The translations under genes and the position numbers were made by a program. From NCBI GenBank assembly GCA_903918325.1, contig CAIXDY010000181.1, positions 1 through 17,217 of the forward strand: a stretch of 17,217 nt of DNA. The letters run 5' to 3'. The notes below the pieces were generated by a model. The model saw only the letters and a list, made by a program, of their open reading frames with translations. It was not told where the DNA came from and made no database searches. The DNA is from an uncultured Actinomycetes bacterium. GTDB taxonomy: Bacteria > Actinomycetota > Actinomycetes > Nanopelagicales > Nanopelagicaceae. Below are positions 14,402 to 17,217 of the stretch, piece by piece. Positions within the stretch are counted from its first letter, which is position 1. Each line of letters starts with the position of its first letter.

Positions 14402-15261
14402 ACTTTTTCTTTACGACTAGCTAGATAAGAGCCCAGAACAACCATTGGTAAACCTACGATAATTCCCAGAGTAATTGGTTCGCCCAAGATAATAATTCCA
14501 AGTACGACTGCAACTGCGGTGTTGACATAAGTAGTCAGTGAGCCGCGAGCTGGTCCGATTTCTACAATCACAATAAAGAAAAGCATGAAAGCGATTGCCG
14601 TACTAAATACTCCCAAAGCAAGAAGTGCGCCGATTGCTTTAGTTGAAACGTGATTAGTTGGCCACATAGCGATAGCAATTGGTGTGTAGAAAAGACAGGT
14701 TATGCCCATTGCCACACCATTAATGGCAATGCCATCGACTCCGGGCAGGTTTGTGGTGATCATCAATACTGCGTAGGCATAAAGCATTGAAGCCAAAATA
14801 ACCATTGCAATGGCTTTAGGGTTGCTCGCACCAGTAATGGATTCGATTCCTACCAAGGCGACAATTCCGGTAAATCCAACAACTAAACCAACTATGCGCT
14901 TGGGTTGCCAAACCGTGTGATCGCCACGCAAGGAAGAAAATATTGTAGAAAAGATTGGGACCGTTGCAACTAGCAAACCCGCTAAGCCAGAAGTAATCTG
15001 CTTCTCAGCATTTGTAATTAAAATCCAAGGCCCAACCATTTCAAGCACTGCATAAGGTGCAACATATCTAATTCCCTTTATTGCATCCTTTAAAGTGTTT
15101 TTCTTGATAGCAATGGGAATCAAAATCAGTGCACCAATGAGTGTGCGCCCGGCAACAATCATGGGAGGTGGAATATCGGCTACAGCTACTTTCATTAGCA
15201 GATATGGGATTCCCCATAAAATTCCTACGAAACCAAATTGAATCCAGGATTTACGTGTCAT
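14398..15261 (-). CDS. EamA/DMT family transporter
   Basis: Membrane protein of 287 residues with about ten hydrophobic helices arranged as two EamA repeats (about 1-137 and 147-283). The first repeat begins with GFVGILWGIPYLLMK, and the end of the second carries the typical LGEPITLGIIVGLPMVVLG stretch. These drug/metabolite transporters usually export amino acids or other small molecules; the substrate cannot be read. The ATG at 15261 follows the glgM TAG stop with no gap (TAGATG), so it is very likely translated by re-initiation after GlgM. The C-terminal end overlaps the stop of era on the other strand by 4 nt. Confidence 0.93.
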   Translation of the reverse strand: MTRKSWIQFGFVGILWGIPYLLMKVAVADIPPPMIVAGRTLIGALILIPIAIKKNTLKDAIKGIRYVAPYAVLEMVGPWILITNAEKQITSGLAGLLVATVPIFSTIFSSLRGDHTVWQPKRIVGLVVGFTGIVALVGIESITGASNPKAIAMVILASMLYAYAVLMITTNLPGVDGIAINGVAMGITCLFYTPIAIAMWPTNHVSTKAIGALLALGVFSTAIAFMLFFIVIVEIGPARGSLTTYVNTAVAVVLGIIILGEPITLGIIVGLPMVVLGSYLASRKEKV

Positions 15262-16422
15262 CTAAGCAATCACGCGCTTATATAGCGCAACGGTGGCAGC
15301 AGCAACTGCATCCCAACCAAATTCTTTCATAGCCCGCACTCTGCCAGCATTTCCATATTTCTTGAGTAACTCTGGTTGTGACATTAAACGCGTAATATTT
15401 TCGCTCAGTGCTTTTTCAAATGGGGCAGCTTCACCGGTGTAATCAACTAATTCGCCAGTAACTTTATCGGCAACAACTTCTGGAATTCCGCCTACACGTG
15501 AGCCAAGTACGGCTGTTTCACAGCCCATTGCTTCTAAATTCACAATTCCCAGTGGTTCATAAATCGATGGGCAGACAAATAGCTCTGCTGCGGTCAACAT
15601 CGCAGTTAATTGGGAGTGGGGCAACATCTCTTTGATCCACCAAACATTGCTGCGTGTTTTTTGTAAATCAGCAATTAAATCGGCAACTTCCTGGCCAATG
15701 CCTTCTTCGTCCGGGCTTCCCGCAGCTAAAACTAAACCAAATTCGGCAGGCACGTCTTTCCAAGCGCGAAGTAAATGAGCTAAACCCTTTTGACGCGTAA
15801 TTCTTCCTACGAAAATTGCATAGGGGCCCGATACGCCATATTTTTTTGGAACTGAACCATCGTGGTTAGGTGCAAACTTTGTTGTGTCTACACCGTTGCG
15901 AATTGTCACAACCTTGTTTGGATCAATCGAAGGATATGCAGCTAAAACATCGCCGCGCATACCATCGCTCACAGCAATAATTGCCGCGGCTGATTCGTAA
16001 GCAGTTTGTTCCGCCCATGAAGAGATGGCATAACCACCGCCTAATTGTTGCGCTTTCCAAGGACGTAGAGGTTCAAGTGAATGCGCACTAACAATGTGGG
16101 GGATGGAATATTGAAGCGAAGCAATGTGTCCGGCCATGTTGGCATACCACGTATGTGAATGCACTAAATCAACGCTGCTTAAATTCGTTGCAATCTCTAA
16201 GTCAGTTGCTAAAGCTTGAACTGCGGGATTTGATTCTGAAAATTCGGATGGAGTGTCATAACCAAAAGCATCTTCGCGTTTTCCGCCAAAGCAATGAACA
16301 TCTACGTGGAGGCCACTGATTGTGCGAAGCGCTTGCGTTAATTCAAGGACGTGTACTCCTGCACCGCCGTAAATTGCAGGTGGCCATTCTTTGGTGACGA
16401 TGCCGACTTTCAGCTCGCTCAT
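15262..16422 (-). CDS. glgM: GT4 glycosyltransferase GlgM/actinobacterial GlgA (ADP-glucose dependent)
   Basis: Glycosyltransferase family 4 enzyme of 386 residues, essentially the length of M. tuberculosis Rv1212c (387). Homologues annotated as glycogen synthase were shown to make alpha-maltose 1-phosphate from ADP-glucose and glucose 1-phosphate, feeding the GlgE glucan route; some glucan-elongating activity is also reported. Visible motifs are YGGAGVHV (18-25), HSHTWY (88-93), AHSLEPLRPWK (113-123), VGRITRQKG (205-213) with Arg207 and Lys212 for the nucleotide-sugar phosphates, and PSIYEPLGIVNLEAM (285-299) with the E-x7-E pair (289, 297). The start is ATG 16422, because AGGGGG lies 6 nt upstream; a longer in-frame GTG at 16452 would run into the glgC promoter. 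It diverges from glgC, as in mycobacteria. Confidence 0.93.
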   Translation of the reverse strand: MSELKVGIVTKEWPPAIYGGAGVHVLELTQALRTISGLHVDVHCFGGKREDAFGYDTPSEFSESNPAVQALATDLEIATNLSSVDLVHSHTWYANMAGHIASLQYSIPHIVSAHSLEPLRPWKAQQLGGGYAISSWAEQTAYESAAAIIAVSDGMRGDVLAAYPSIDPNKVVTIRNGVDTTKFAPNHDGSVPKKYGVSGPYAIFVGRITRQKGLAHLLRAWKDVPAEFGLVLAAGSPDEEGIGQEVADLIADLQKTRSNVWWIKEMLPHSQLTAMLTAAELFVCPSIYEPLGIVNLEAMGCETAVLGSRVGGIPEVVADKVTGELVDYTGEAAPFEKALSENITRLMSQPELLKKYGNAGRVRAMKEFGWDAVAAATVALYKRVIA

Positions 16423-16428
16423 CTCAAA

Positions 16429-16434
16429 CCCCCT
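16429..16434 (-). promoter_or_regulatory. Ribosome binding site of glgM
   Basis: AGGGGG on the minus strand, 6 nt before ATG 16422. It is the strongest Shine-Dalgarno in the window and settles the start in favour of 16422 over 16452. Confidence 0.75.
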
Positions 16435-16452
16435 ACCTTCTTCAAGAGGCAC

Positions 16453-16458
16453 AGGCTA
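16453..16458 (-). promoter_or_regulatory. Possible -10 element for glgM
   Basis: TAGCCT on the minus strand would start transcription about 7 nt downstream and leave a leader of roughly 24 nt containing the Shine-Dalgarno. It overlaps the opposing glgC -10 by 2 bp. Weak match, inferred. Confidence 0.3.
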
Positions 16459-16462
16459 TCGT
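16457..16462 (+). promoter_or_regulatory. Proposed -10 element for glgC (leaderless)
   Basis: TATCGT, preceded by GGC, lies exactly 6 nt before the glgC ATG at 16469. There is no Shine-Dalgarno, so the mRNA should begin at the start codon. Confidence 0.5.
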
Positions 16463-16468
16463 TAGCAC

Positions 16469-17217
16469 ATGGCAAAACTTAAACTCCCACTTGGAATCGT
16501 CCTTGCCGGTGGTGAAGGTAAGCGCTTAATGCCTCTAACTGCAGATCGAGCAAAGCCTGCAGTCCCTTTTGGTGGTTCATATCGCCTCATTGATTTTGTT
16601 TTATCAAATCTTGTAAATGCCAGCATGTTAAAAATTGCAGTGCTCACTCAATACAAGTCGCATTCACTTGATCGCCACATAACTACAACTTGGCGAATGT
16701 CAGCTTTGCTCGGTAACTACATCACTCCAGTGCCTGCACAGCAACGCTTAGGTCCGCGCTGGTACACAGGTAGTGCTGATGCAATCTTGCAAAACTTCAA
16801 TTTAATTCATGATGAAAATCCAGAGCATGTTTTAGTTTTCGGTGCTGACCACGTTTATCGCATGGATCCAGGTCAGATGTTTGTACAACATGTTGAAACC
16901 GGCGCGGGAATTACAGTTGCGGCAATTCGTATGCCACGCGCTGAAGCCCATGAATTTGGCGTTATTGAATTAGCCGAAGATGGAATCACAATCAAGGCTT
17001 TCCACGAAAAACCATCTGACCCACCGGCAATGCCAGGACATCCCGATTTGTGTTTGGTATCAATGGGCAACTACATCTTCAAACGAGATGTTATGGAAGA
17101 AGCTTTGATCATTGACTCCGAAGATATTGAATCTCGACATGATCTGGGCGGAAATATCATTCCTTTCCTGACTAAAAATGGCGAGGCAAAAGTTTACGAT
17201 TTTGCTAACAACGTTGT
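16469..17217 (+). CDS. glgC: Glucose-1-phosphate adenylyltransferase, C-terminus cut by window edge
   Basis: Makes ADP-glucose from ATP and glucose 1-phosphate, the first committed step of bacterial glycogen and maltose-1-phosphate synthesis; normally an allosteric tetramer. I read 249 codons from ATG 16469 without a stop to the window end, about 60% of a protein of roughly 400 residues. The nucleotidyltransferase domain shows [16 protein letters not shown] (9-24), AKPAVPFGG (28-36), the GlgC block [14 protein letters not shown] (93-106), [10 protein letters not shown] (124-133), HEKP (179-182) and SMGNYIF (198-204). The missing part would contain the left-handed beta-helix. Its product is the donor for the divergent GlgM, so the two genes share a short control region of 46 bp. 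Confidence 0.96.
   Translation, partial: MAKLKLPLGIVLAGGEGKRLMPLTADRAKPAVPFGGSYRLIDFVLSNLVNASMLKIAVLTQYKSHSLDRHITTTWRMSALLGNYITPVPAQQRLGPRWYTGSADAILQNFNLIHDENPEHVLVFGADHVYRMDPGQMFVQHVETGAGITVAAIRMPRAEAHEFGVIELAEDGITIKAFHEKPSDPPAMPGHPDLCLVSMGNYIFKRDVMEEALIIDSEDIESRHDLGGNIIPFLTKNGEAKVYDFANNV

Noticed and set aside
14380..14420. Possible terminator at the era/DMT tail-to-tail junction (AGCGCGCT followed by a T-rich stretch)
   Set aside because: The palindrome has no loop and lies inside coding sequence, with bases between it and the T-run. No rho-independent terminator can be supported here or at 5950.
16423..16452. Longer glgM start at GTG 16452, adding ten residues
   Set aside because: It would cover the strong AGGGGG site and part of the glgC promoter, and the family N-terminus begins right at the ATG at 16422.

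Overview
The window reads as a stretch of a very compact, low-GC actinobacterial chromosome. The best guess is a streamlined freshwater actinobacterium of the acI/Nanopelagicales type. Actinobacterial origin rests on three things seen here: a SepH (DUF3071) division protein, the divergent pair of a 386-residue GT4 GlgM/GlgA and GlgC, and the gene order rplS-lepB-rnhB-yraN-comM-dprA. Streamlining is inferred from the spacing. Nearly every gene abuts or overlaps the next by 0-8 nt, the longest gene-free stretch is 100 bp (8767-8866), and base composition looks AT-leaning for this phylum by eye. No rRNA, tRNA, CRISPR, insertion sequence or phage gene is visible.

Layout. From the left edge to 4808 everything is on the minus strand. 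In transcription order it holds psuG and psuK (pseudouridine breakdown, coupled by a 4-nt overlap), a type IIA topoisomerase subunit A lacking the C-terminal wrapping domain, and an ABC-F ATPase cut by the window edge. A plus-strand phosphodiesterase gene (4847-5953) starts 38 bp away from psuG. It converges with a minus-strand MFS transporter-sepH pair (7967-5954). A divergent inositol-monophosphatase-family gene (8002-8766) then leads into the long plus-strand housekeeping cluster rplS, lepB, rnhB, yraN, comM, dprA, era (8867-14401). Its last gene collides tail to tail with a minus-strand pair, glgM-DMT transporter (16422-14398). glgC (partial) diverges from glgM at the right edge.

Function. 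The genes cover ribosome structure and assembly (L19, Era), protein export (signal peptidase I), removal of RNA from DNA (RNase HII), DNA uptake and processing (ComM, DprA), cell division (SepH), DNA topology, nucleoside salvage (PsuK/PsuG) and ADP-glucose/alpha-glucan metabolism (GlgC/GlgM).

The most notable points are five: (1) a topoisomerase A subunit that ends after its catalytic core; (2) tiny divergent intergenic regions whose -10-like hexamers sit 6-7 nt from start codons, implying leaderless transcripts; (3) an L19 protein with a roughly 60-residue Ala/Val/Glu/Pro tail built partly by a 45-nt duplication; (4) an 8-bp dyad overlapping the proposed rplS promoter; (5) era placed directly after dprA. 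I see no wholly new multi-gene system. Apart from these deviations the window is ordinary core genome.
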